From the NCBI GenBank assembly GCA_015146655.1, contig VKHL01000020.1, positions 204,761-268,760 of the forward strand: 64,000 nucleotides of DNA. Direction: 5' to 3'. Below, piece by piece: positions 52,801 through 63,000 of the stretch. Below the pieces are notes generated by a model, which saw nothing but the letters and a program-made list of their open reading frames with translations, was not told the DNA's origin and searched no databases. The first letter of the stretch is position 1, and the number at the start of each line of letters is the position of its first letter. A program made the position numbers and the translations under genes. This DNA is from Ochromonas danica. Taxonomy: Eukaryota > Sar > Chrysophyceae > Chromulinales > Chromulinaceae.

Positions 52801-54588
52801 ATGAAGACTTCCTCCCTTTATCTCCTCTATCTCCTGCTCTTCACATGGGGATCTTCTTCCTCCATAGTTTGTGGGTTTCTTATTCCTTCTTCTTCATTTT
52901 CTTCTGTCTCGATTAGGAAAGCAACAATCCTCTCTGCTTCTATCCCAGACCTTCTCGCAGTTGCTGATGTGAGGAATGTGAAGCCCAACCTCATCACAGG
53001 TGTTGACACAGACTTCTTAGGAATGATCAACTTCTGTCTGAGACAGTCAGACAACGCGCTGTCTGGCCCTTCTCGTTCTAAAGTCCTCAATGAGATCACC
53101 AATGTGGTCTTCAAGTCCATTATCATCGGATTCCAACCTTTAATCGATCAAACACTGGATAAGTTTCCTTATTATAGACATCTGGCGGAACGTTCACCTT
53201 GTGTTCTGGATCCGGATGAGAAGAAAATGCAATCCAGTCGCCAACCTCGTATTCCGAGCACCAGGATGACCTCTTCCACATCCTTTGTTGCTACTCCTTC
53301 CACTACCACTACTGTAGAACCAGGCGAGAGTGTACCGAGAATTGAGAATTGCGAAATTGACCAAAAAGTGGCCTTGACCTATATCGACTGGTTGCAGGAT
53401 CTGCTTGAGAAGGGCGAGGTTCATCATGATGCAGTGCTTGGTGGGATTTATGATCGTGGATATAAGAGATTATTGACTGTTTTACGAGATGCAAATTGCC
53501 GCTTTCCTATTCGTGGCAGTGGTCAATCTTTTCGTCCCATTCCCATGGATCAGAACATCTGTCTGTCTTTAGTGGACTTACGAGCTCATGAGGACAGCGG
53601 AGAAACGAAGACGAAGTTATTAAATCGTATCTCCAATATCGTCACCCGCGCTATTCTCTTCGGTGCGAAGAAAGAGCGGCTAATGATTGCCGAGTTTATT
53701 GAGAACCACCGCTCAGACTTCGCACAGCATTGGGCTAATGGAGACATGAACAGTCAGGAAGTGCTCTATCTGCGCGTGTTAGAATTGTTACTCAAGGAAA
53801 ACTTGTCGGCAGCGGAAGCTGCGATAACGTTCGTAGGGGAAGACGATCGAGAGAAAGATGCGACACGGTTGACCACAAACAAAGAGGAGGAAACTCGGCC
53901 TTCCAATGACAGCTTCTCTCTCAATTTCTCCTTTCCGTCTTCTTCTCCTGTCAAACTGCGTCTCTATGATACCTATCAAAATGCTTTTCATCGCGTGGTA
54001 GAAGTCTGTTTGACTGAAATTGGCTCTCAATCTGGCAACTATATTCCTCAGAATGATGAAATGGTGGAGAACTTCCTTCTTTGGGAGCAAACGTTACGTC
54101 GCGATCTCACTGTCGAGCTCTGGAATATGCATCCTCAGGAGATGTTGGGTACTTGGCAACTTGTAGATGTGGCCGGCACTGGGAGTCTTTCTTCTATCAC
54201 CACAACATCAGAGGAGATTATCTCTGAGCCTAACACAGGTTTAAAGGTAGAGTTTTTATTAGACGGGAAGGTGGAGGTGAAGCATCACACCAACAAAGGA
54301 GATCAATGGACTTTCAAGCCTGGACCTGCTCATCTTGATACCTGTGAGTTTATAATATATAGTAAGACCAACCCTGATCTCTTGGTCAAGCATGTGGGCT
54401 TTATTGACCGTGGACAACGTATTGAGAGTCGATTTTCTCGCAATCCTCTGCGCATGACGGGCCGTGCTATCTCTATTTACAAAGGGGAAGCCAAAGGGAG
54501 CAGTCGCTTCGTGATGGTGAAGAAGAATGCAAATACTTCTCAACGATCGCCGAAGCCTTTTCCCAAGCCTCCCAATGCCAAGAAATAG
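52801..54588 (+). CDS. Plastid-targeted PAP/fibrillin-like protein
   Basis: Single-exon 595-aa protein; the ATG at 52801 is the first in frame. Residues 1-25 are a signal peptide followed by GFLIPSSSF, close to the Phe-containing cleavage motif of complex-plastid presequences. Two related helical segments (about 70-113 with SKVLNEITNVVFKSIIIG, and about 250-288 with TKLLNRISNIVTRAILFG) look like an internal duplication. The C-terminal domain (about 447-565) starts EMLGTWQLVDVAGTG and includes VEFLLDGKVEV, a lipocalin-like pattern found in PAP/fibrillin and related plastid proteins that bind lipids in plastoglobules and thylakoids. The PAP assignment is moderate; the N-terminal half is unrecognised. 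Confidence 0.72.
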   Translation: MKTSSLYLLYLLLFTWGSSSSIVCGFLIPSSSFSSVSIRKATILSASIPDLLAVADVRNVKPNLITGVDTDFLGMINFCLRQSDNALSGPSRSKVLNEITNVVFKSIIIGFQPLIDQTLDKFPYYRHLAERSPCVLDPDEKKMQSSRQPRIPSTRMTSSTSFVATPSTTTTVEPGESVPRIENCEIDQKVALTYIDWLQDLLEKGEVHHDAVLGGIYDRGYKRLLTVLRDANCRFPIRGSGQSFRPIPMDQNICLSLVDLRAHEDSGETKTKLLNRISNIVTRAILFGAKKERLMIAEFIENHRSDFAQHWANGDMNSQEVLYLRVLELLLKENLSAAEAAITFVGEDDREKDATRLTTNKEEETRPSNDSFSLNFSFPSSSPVKLRLYDTYQNAFHRVVEVCLTEIGSQSGNYIPQNDEMVENFLLWEQTLRRDLTVELWNMHPQEMLGTWQLVDVAGTGSLSSITTTSEEIISEPNTGLKVEFLLDGKVEVKHHTNKGDQWTFKPGPAHLDTCEFIIYSKTNPDLLVKHVGFIDRGQRIESRFSRNPLRMTGRAISIYKGEAKGSSRFVMVKKNANTSQRSPKPFPKPPNAKK

Positions 54589-55094
54589 ATAATATACGGG
54601 AATGATGATATTTCATGTCTATGATGTATAATGTAAAGAGTAACAGCTATTCTTGTTGTTTTGTTTACATCAGGTGTTATTCAACATTCTTCGTCCATGG
54701 ATCACTTTTCTATTGAAAGGAAGAGAATAGAGCGAATCCAATACAAAATGAATACAAAATGCAATCAATATAACCAAGCATGTGTTAAATCGTCTTAAAC
54801 CATCCAACCTCAACAGTGGTTAAACCTCAATTTTGAAGTTGGAGGATATCGATTTAAAAGTCAAAGAAAGAGACTTTTTGTTGAAACGCACCACTCACAC
54901 TCCCGCAATTCATCCCCTCACATACACTGCTGTATGACATACAGCATGCCTCATGCCTCACTTCGTTGCAACGTTGCCACTCGCGACTCTCCGGCGGACG
55001 ACTGCGACTGGCAGTCTCTCATTCCTCCTTCAAGTTTCATCGTTTCGTAGTACTGTACCAGACCAGATCAATAAAATTAGCGGATCGAGATTAA
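54589..55094. other. Intergenic region, nothing recognised
   Basis: 506 bp between two plus-strand genes. A small ATACAAAATG tandem duplication sits near 54740. No ORF is convincing. Confidence 0.45.
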
Positions 55095-56043
55095 ATGGGA
55101 AGTAGTGTTTCTACTAGCGCTAATCAAGTCCAGCAGGAGGTAAATGACAAAAATGCCACACCAGGCGGAACAGGAGGAACAGGAGGAGGAAGTTTAGCTA
55201 CTGAAGAAGAAATCGTAGCCCTTCTCATGCCTCTATATTACACGACAGAGCCATTGACAGCTGAAGAGAGAGAAGCTGCTGTTTATGTCTGGAAGTTGAT
55301 TGTGAAGAATCAATGCCAGCATTTCAACACTTACAAGACCATGCATCCAGAGAGATTTAAGACGGTGGCAGATTTCTTACATATCACTTTCTATGAACGT
55401 TTGTTTGAGATTCACCCTTCCTGTAGAAGTTTATTCACTCGAGATATTAGTAAGATGAATCTTATTCCGATGGTCTCCTTATGTCTGACCAAGTTTGATG
55501 ACCCCGTGGGTCTCAAACGATCTCTTGCTAATCTGGTCAATGTACACAATCATATCGGAGTGAAGGCGGTAGAATGTAAGCATTATTATCCTTGTTGAAT
55601 GAACATGTCGCATTTCATATTAATGGTCACTTAACTTAATAATGTCTTCTCTTGTATTAGATGGGATGGCTGGAGAAGTCTTGTTACATGCTATTAAGTC
55701 ATGTGTTGGACCATCGGAATACACTGAAGCAGCTCATCGTGGTTGGACTAAGATCTATTCTGCTATGTTATCTGTTATGGTTCCTGAAGTTGTGAAATAT
55801 GAACTTACTCATAAATCTGAAGCACAACAAACGTTAGAAAAGCGAGCAGTGATGGCAAGCAAGAGTCTTCGTTCCTTCTCTGATTTGATCACCAAGATCT
55901 CTCAGAGTGAATTAGTGCCTCTTGCTGCTGTAAAGGATTCGAAAGATGGTTCCAATCGAATTACACAACGTGAGCAATCTGATATGGTGTTACAAGACCT
56001 TGAGACACGTTCTGGAGAAACTATTTCAGAACTTAACCATTAA
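55095..56043 (+). CDS. Globin-domain protein with myristoylation-type N-terminus
   Basis: Exons 55095..55575 and 55661..56043 give 287 aa. The start MGSSVSTS fits the N-myristoylation consensus (G2, S6). A Gly/Thr linker leads to a globin-like helical domain (about 55-205). It opens with REAAVYVWKLIV and FLHITFYERLFEIHPSCRSLF (A to C/D helices). The proximal side reads NVHNHIGVKAVEYGMAGEVLLHAI, where the first or second His would be the heme ligand F8; the splice creates the Tyr. About 80 C-terminal residues are helical and unrecognised. Membrane-anchored globins are known among neuroglobin/globin X-like and protist sensor proteins. Oxygen or NO sensing is inference. Confidence 0.75.
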
Positions 56044-57162
56044 TCTCTACTGATAAAGAAAGGTATTAAAAGAGAATGAAAATGAGCGAAATGAAAGCTG
56101 AAGTGACATATTGAGTATAGTAGTGGTAGTAGTGGTGGTTTTGTTATCATGGAAGTGATTATTCGTATTTGTATAATATGCAATTCGTACCTACTAGGAG
56201 AGATCTTTGACAGTCATAGCGATGATCGTTTTGCTGGACTGCGTATTTGAATGGTTGATGTTTGTTGTTGTTGTTATTGTTGTTGTTGCCTGACTGACTG
56301 ATATTGTGGTGTTACTATACTCGCTACTGCGCTGCTGTTCATAGCTGATAGCTGATAGCTAGCAGTGATGTTGATTTGACTGTCTATGCCGTTGCTGCCA
56401 ACTCCGTTCTTTGCTCACCTACAGTAAATTAGTCTAGGCTTAGGTTGGTAGATCTAGTTATCATCTTTTTCGCCTGGTTAAAATGGTTAACGTACTATGC
56501 TATTATGGTATCAAGCAAGGACGAAAGAGAGAGAACGCATGCATGGTGTGGCAAACGCTTTCCCTATGAGATGGGATACAAAGAGTGTTGTTCTTGCATT
56601 TCGCCGTTCTTGTATTTAATTTAATCCATCACTATTCCCAACACTCCTTAGCTAGCAAGTTACATACTAAATCCACACATAACAATCTCATAGCTGCAAA
56701 TCAACATCATCATCAATCAATATCTTAAGAACATCAGTTTCTAATCAACTAAACTCAAGTCGCAGAGGTTTGTATTAACCGAACTGATTGATCACTTTTA
56801 CCACACCGTCGAAATATGCAATTCTAACTTTAGACAAAAAGCGAAATGTTTGTTGCCACAATGATAACCAAAGGATAAACATAACGACGCTAACGATCGA
56901 ACCAATAATGTAGCCAGCGAACGTTATCCTTTCTCAGTATCATGAAACACTCATCAAGCCACAAGAAACAAGCAGGATTTAACCCACAGGCAACATAAAA
57001 ACAACCAAAACACTGGCTTCAAATAGCACTGGCTAACTTCATCACTTTGTACAGAGCGTCATCTTAGCGCAGCAAGCTTGCAAAGGGAACAACAACTTTT
57101 GATGAATAGCATAACATAGTGCTATTCGCAACAACAGAAGGTTACAAAATATAACATCACGA
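56044..57162. other. 1.1-kb convergent intergenic region
   Basis: Between the 3' ends of the globin and glycosyltransferase genes. A short GTT microsatellite lies at 56262-56288, and CTGATAG-type tandem units near 56345. No ORF of note, no tRNA, and no match to the inverted-repeat element family was seen. Confidence 0.45.
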
Positions 57163-59539
57163 TTACAGGTCTTTATATAAAAAATAATTAGGGTTCGACT
57201 GGTATAAGGCTTGCAGCTCTTTAACTGCACGTGTATGATAATCTTTGGATAATCTTATCAATAGCTGCTTTTCTTTGTCATAATATCCAGTTTCAGGCAG
57301 TGTAAAATCCATCTCCTCCTTTTGCGAGGTTAACATAGCCAGCGCACGATCTAATTTAAGGTAGGCTTCCTCAAAGCGCTTCTGTTGCAAAAACGCCGCC
57401 GCGATATTGACAAGTACCTGAGGATAGGTCAGTGGATGAGCTGCCTGATATTTCTCACCCAATAGCAACGCTTTATTGAAAATTTTATCTGCAGTGGAGA
57501 ATTTCTCCAACAAGGCGAGAGTATTCGCCAGAAGCAACAGAGGCTGTAAGAGGATATGCTCACCAACATGATGTGTAACGGAATAGGTGAGATTCACGTT
57601 CAAATCGAAGAAATGGAAGGCTCTTAACAAATCTTTTCGTTCAAGAGCAATCAATCCCTGCTGTTGATAAATGTAGGATATCATCTGTTGGATAGCAATA
57701 TGCTGCTGTGGATGACTTCGATGTAACATTTCATTACACAACATAAGCAATTCTCTGGCCACTAACTCTTGTTCATCATAATCAACTTGCCTTTTCTTAT
57801 TCTTCGCGTCGCTTTCTATGTTGTCTTCAGAAGCTTGGAAATGCAAGATATCGAACATTCCAGTCGATGAAGAGTGATCAATCGCAGAGATTAGAAGATG
57901 TTGACCAGCGATAGCAGCTGTTTTGGCAATCTCTGGATAATCTCTCAAGACTGCTTCACTTTCAAATTTATGAATACCATGACGAGAGGGGCGGAAATGA
58001 TCTTTATACTGTCGTCGAATAAGCAGCAAATTCTCTTTGAGGAGATTGTACACTTTCTTGCGCATTGTCTGTACAGTAGAGAACATGGACGAAAGCATCT
58101 TCTCTCTAGATAAATGTACTCCATCGAACAATTGTCTTTCCAGGAGACTAACCAGATTCTTCTTCTTCAGTTTGTCAGGATGAGATAGAAGATATTCAAG
58201 ACCAAAGACATAATGGTGGACAGTGTTTGATAGCAATCTGCAAGCGGAAAGTTCTTGTGCTTGACGCAGACTTTGAACATTTCTTTTAAATTCAAACAGA
58301 GCTTTCTGGCTCAGAGCAAAGTAATCTTCCAAAGAATAACGCAAGAGAGTCTCTTGGCGAATCTTCAACTGCGAATCCCACAGAATCACTGTATCATGTT
58401 CACGATCATATCGATCATACTTCATCATAAAGGCTTCGTCACTAGAAAGACTTGTCGTGTCACCAAACCCTTGATTCCTGCCAGAATAGAATGACACAGT
58501 ATGATTCAGAAGATTCATGAAGGCTGTTCGAAAGATATGACTTCGAAAATCTTCCTCTTCGCCCATCAAATGTAACACACGTTGGTTGGCACCAAAGCGA
58601 GTCATGACAGGAGGATCTGAGTTCAGGACAATGGGAGCTAACACTCTCACTTGCAACTTGGCCTTAGCCTCAGCTGATTCGTCCTCTGATGCTATCTCCT
58701 CTTGATGATACAGTAAATCAAAAGCTTCTTGATCAGAATACAGTCTTCGCCATTCAGATTCTCCCCACCAGCGAAAAAGAAACGCTAAGAGAATTGGATG
58801 GTTCTTAACAAGCAAGCTCCCACTGTTAATCAAAGTGCTACTTCCCGAATGTTCTAAACCAAAGACACATAACACAATGATTAGAAGTGGATAGACAACA
58901 ACAACTTTCAAGTCATCAATCATTACCTGCGGAAGCTATCAAATGCTCTTCTGGATATAATCGAATCAATTCTTCCATTTTGAAATTCATATCCAACATG
59001 ATTAAATCTGCATCAACCCAAAGCAGGTAATCGCAATCTGCTGCCCAATTAGAAAAGGCATGAGAGAGAGCTTTAACTTTGTTCCATCTCACATCATATC
59101 GATCCCAGTGGTCAACTTCTTCTACTTTCTCTCTCCTATTCTGATCATTATCATTATCATCATTGTTGTTGTTGCTAAGATCAACAATATGGAAGATGTA
59201 TTGATTATGAATGGCATAAAAGAGATTCGCAGCAATCGCATAGGCAGCATAAGGAAGAATATCAGACGTGACGACAGTGACTAAACCAATATGAAGACGT
59301 TGAGGTCTATTTTCATGGGCTAGTTGATAGTGCATGGATTGCTCATGAAGTCGAGCAACTTCTTTCATGCATCGATATAGTGATCGAAAATGAAATTGAC
59401 CGTTGCTTTGACTACTACCACTACCACATTGTAAATAGTTCTGCCAAGATGTTGAAGTATTCACAGCTGAAACACTATTATTTTCCTTTCTGATAAGAAA
59501 GAATAAGAACAAGTAGATAAGATAGAAGCTGATCTTCAT
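57163..59539 (-). CDS. Secretory glycosyltransferase with C-terminal helical repeats
   Basis: Exons 58927..59539 and 57163..58853 give 767 aa; the first ATG in frame is at 59539. An N-terminal signal or anchor (SFYLIYLFLFFLI) is followed by LHIGLVTVVTSD, an Asn/Asp-rich loop, and KVKALSHAFSNWAADCDYLLWVDADLIML, which contains the D-x-D metal site. After the splice NSGSLLVKNHPILLAFLFRWW and YSDQEAF continue the GT34/GT-A pattern. From about residue 290 the protein becomes helical: a 200-residue stretch, then blocks such as LLANTLALLEKFSTADKIF, NKALLLGEKYQ and ALAMLTSQ that look like TPR-type repeats. The combination is not a standard architecture. Retaining the intron would place a stop after three codons. 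Confidence 0.78.
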
Positions 59540-60016
59540 CTCATTCAACTGGTTCCAGTAGACGACTAGTGAAGTGACTGCTGACTCAGTAGTGAAGAAC
59601 TTAACAATTCCTTGTGATAGATGGAATTTGATTATGACAGAGACAGAGAGAGAGCAATAGTAAGTGAATTACAGTCCCTCAGACCACACACACTATCCTT
59701 AACAGAAGAGAAATGAAATGAAAATGGCTGAAGGGGGTGCTCTGCTGTGAAAGAAGGAACCAAGGAGCAAACAACGTAGATCACCACGCATCACAACAAT
59801 AGTGGCGTTAGTTGCAAGTTTCACACTGAAGTGTAGTCTACACCTGCACTAAACTAACCTTGTGTACACATTGATGATCAGTTAAAGTTAGTCTAATAAG
59901 TCTACTACAATAACTGTAACTATAGACTAAATTATAACAATTCTCCTTCATTCATCATCAACATAGTTATCATAGTGTTGTTATCATAGTAGTTATCATA
60001 GTTATCATCAAGGTTG
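59540..60016. other. Intergenic region with TTATCATAG repeats
   Basis: 477 bp between the start of the glycosyltransferase gene and the stop of IFT139, both on the minus strand. Several GTTATCATAGT units occur at about 59961-60020, running to the stop codon of IFT139. Nothing else is recognised. Confidence 0.55.
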
Positions 60017-63000
60017 TTATAGGATAACAGCATTAGTTCTCATAGCTTGTAATGCCTTATTAAGAATCTCTTCTTGTATTCTAGGGTAGTCAGGGTACTG
60101 CTTCAACACTGTCTGACAGACATCCACAGCTTCAACTAGCCTTCTACACTTCAAGTAAGCAAAGGCTAGCTTGAAGCCAACAGTAGCAGAGGCTTCGAAC
60201 TCCAAGGCCCAGGCCTTAGCGTAGGCATCGGCCGCGAGGTCATAGGTAGCATCCTTCTCGAAGATCAAGCCGAGTAGCTCCCAGGCTTGAGAGCAAGACT
60301 TGTTCTCTTGCAATAGCTTCTTACAGACCTCTTGAGCTTGATCAGATCGTCCTTTGTCAATATAGAACTTTGCTAATAGCAGGTTAGCTCTTTCAAAGTC
60401 ATCTCCACTACCATCATCTTCTCCTGGGGGGATACGAGAATTACCACCGTTACCGGAACTATTGTTACCGGAACTATTGCCCCCAGTCTTGCCACTACTG
60501 CTACCACCAATACCACCAATACCGTTACCTTCTGCTACAGGACGAGCTTCAAGCTTGCCAACACGTTTCAAGAGGTTCCTAGCCTTGTGCTGCTGCTTGT
60601 CCATCATGAAGCAGGTAGCTAGTCCTAGCACTGCAGGGAGGTAGTCTGTGTCCTCCTCTAACATGTCAGAGAAGCTCTGGGTAGCTCTCTCTATGCCTAC
60701 CTTACTGCGACTTCCTAATGAGATGTAATTCTCTAAGACTTGTAGGCGACGGCGATCAATGAGACCTCCTCCTCCTGCTCCTCCCTCCTCCCCTCCCGCC
60801 TTAGCCAAGGAGGAGGAGGAGGAGGTAGTGAGGAGAGGTCGTAGCTCTCTTAAGAGAGTGTCAGCGATTGTTATGTGACCACGAGTGACATCATCCACAC
60901 TCTCACGTGTACCACCTCCTCCTCCTCCTTCACTACTCAAGGTAGTACTAGCAGAGGTAGCAGAGGTAGCTTCCTCCCAGATGCCTGCCTGGTCAGGGTT
61001 GAGATAGAGTTGAATCATGTGCAGCAGAGCCTTGGCCGCCCAGACAGGGTCACGGCGACAGAAGTTGAAGGACAGGATAGCCTTGGCGATGTCGTTGGTG
61101 TAGCGGAGGTAGAGGCCGTGGCAGTAGTGGTAGCCAGCTTGAGAGAGGTGTCTCTTGTCCTTCTTCTCGATGGCTAACAGCAACTGCTTCGCCTCGGATA
61201 GTCTACCAGCACGGCGTAGTAAAGGAATAGCTCGTTCAAGCACAGTGAAGGTAGAGATACCACTAGCAGAGCAGGTGAAAGTGTAGAGAGAGGAGGAGGT
61301 GGTGGTGGTGGAGGAGGAGGTGGGGGACTTGCTACTCTCTCCTCCTCCTCCTCCTCTCTCTACAGCAGTAGAGCTACTACCAAGAGCTGGTTGAAGGTAT
61401 CTTAGTAAAGGCTCCACAGCTTTGTCAGCATCGCTCATCAACAAGAGCACTTCAGACAATAGTAGCAAGGCTTCTACTACCGTCGCTCCTCCTCCTCCTG
61501 CTCCAGCCTCAGCGCTAGAGAGAATCTTATTACATTGTACCTGACAAGCTTCATACGACTTCTTCTTACGATAGATCTTGGCTAGTAGCAGGAGCACCTC
61601 CGAGGAGGTGTTGTCATATTGACTAGCCTCGTCGAGGTAACGCAATGCCTCCGCCTCCTCCTCCTCCTCCCCCATGAGGAAGTGTTCCTTGGCTAGTGCA
61701 CAGCACAGAGAGACTAGCTGTTGCTTCCAAGGAGTTAGCTTATCCGCACCGTAGAGTCTGCTAGTGGTAGTGCTATTGCGTGCACTAGTGTAGAGTGTGC
61801 GGCAGAGTGTGTAGGCGGTCTGCAAGCTAACTAGCACTTCTCTGGCATTAGCATAGCTGCTGCTACCATCATCTCCTTCTCCACTGCCTTTCTTACCACC
61901 ACCTGCTCGATAGACTGCTACCAGCTCGAGGTATGTAGCGAGGTTAGCTTGTAGGTCAGCAGATGTAGGGTTAGTGGAGGAGGAGGAGGAGGAGGAGGAG
62001 CGGGGGGAGTCGACTAGCACAGTCTGTAGCACACGAATAGCAGCTTCAGTGCGTTGAAGCTTGACATAAAGACGAGCAAGATCATGAGCTAACAGAAGAC
62101 GTTCACGAATCAGATCTTCAACAACTACCACTACCGTGGTCACCCCTCCTCCTCCACCACCACCACCTCCTCCTCCACCTCCACGACCACCATTAGATTT
62201 AGAGGAAGATGATGTAGCATTAGTAGAGGTTGTAGCATCTCTAATACGATTAGTCAAATCACGTAAAGCAGTTTCATAGAAGTCCACAGCTCGATGGTAG
62301 TCATGACTAGCTACTAGTGCTCTACCTATCTTACCTCGTAGTCGACCATTCTTACCTCCATCAAGAGCTAACGCCTGCTCTAAGGCATCAATAGCAGCAT
62401 CAATGTTCAATATGCGTAGGTAAGAGTCAGCTAAGAGAGTGTAGTTGTAGGCGGTGGGAGCTACTTCAACAAGGGAGAGGTAGCAGTCACTGTACGCTTG
62501 GCGATTGTGTGTGTTAGTGAGGAGCAGGTTAGCCTTCATCACACAGGCACGTGGGTAGATGCCTGAGGTAGGAGGAACCTTCTCAAGTGTGCGTAACGCT
62601 TGGTCGATGTCACCGCGTGCAACGAATAGCTGTGCACTAGCTAGTGACAGCAGCACCTCTTGCGGGGTGCCGGCGGTGAGTACCTTAGCATGTGCTAACA
62701 CACGATGTGCTTCAGTGTTACGATGAAGCATAGCTAGCATACCAGCTGCTACCACACAGGCAGTGATAACGTCTTCTTCTGTTAGTCGAAGCATATCCGC
62801 ATAGTTGATAAACACTCCTCCTCCTCCTCCTCCTGCACCACTACCACTACCACCGCCACCACCGAAGGACATACCACTCCAACCACTACCTAACACAACT
62901 TCGTCATTACTATTACCACTAGTAGTCGCTGAAGAAGATGTTGAAGTTGAAGATTGCACGTTGAAGTTGAAGACTGCATTTCCACTACTACCACCTCCTC

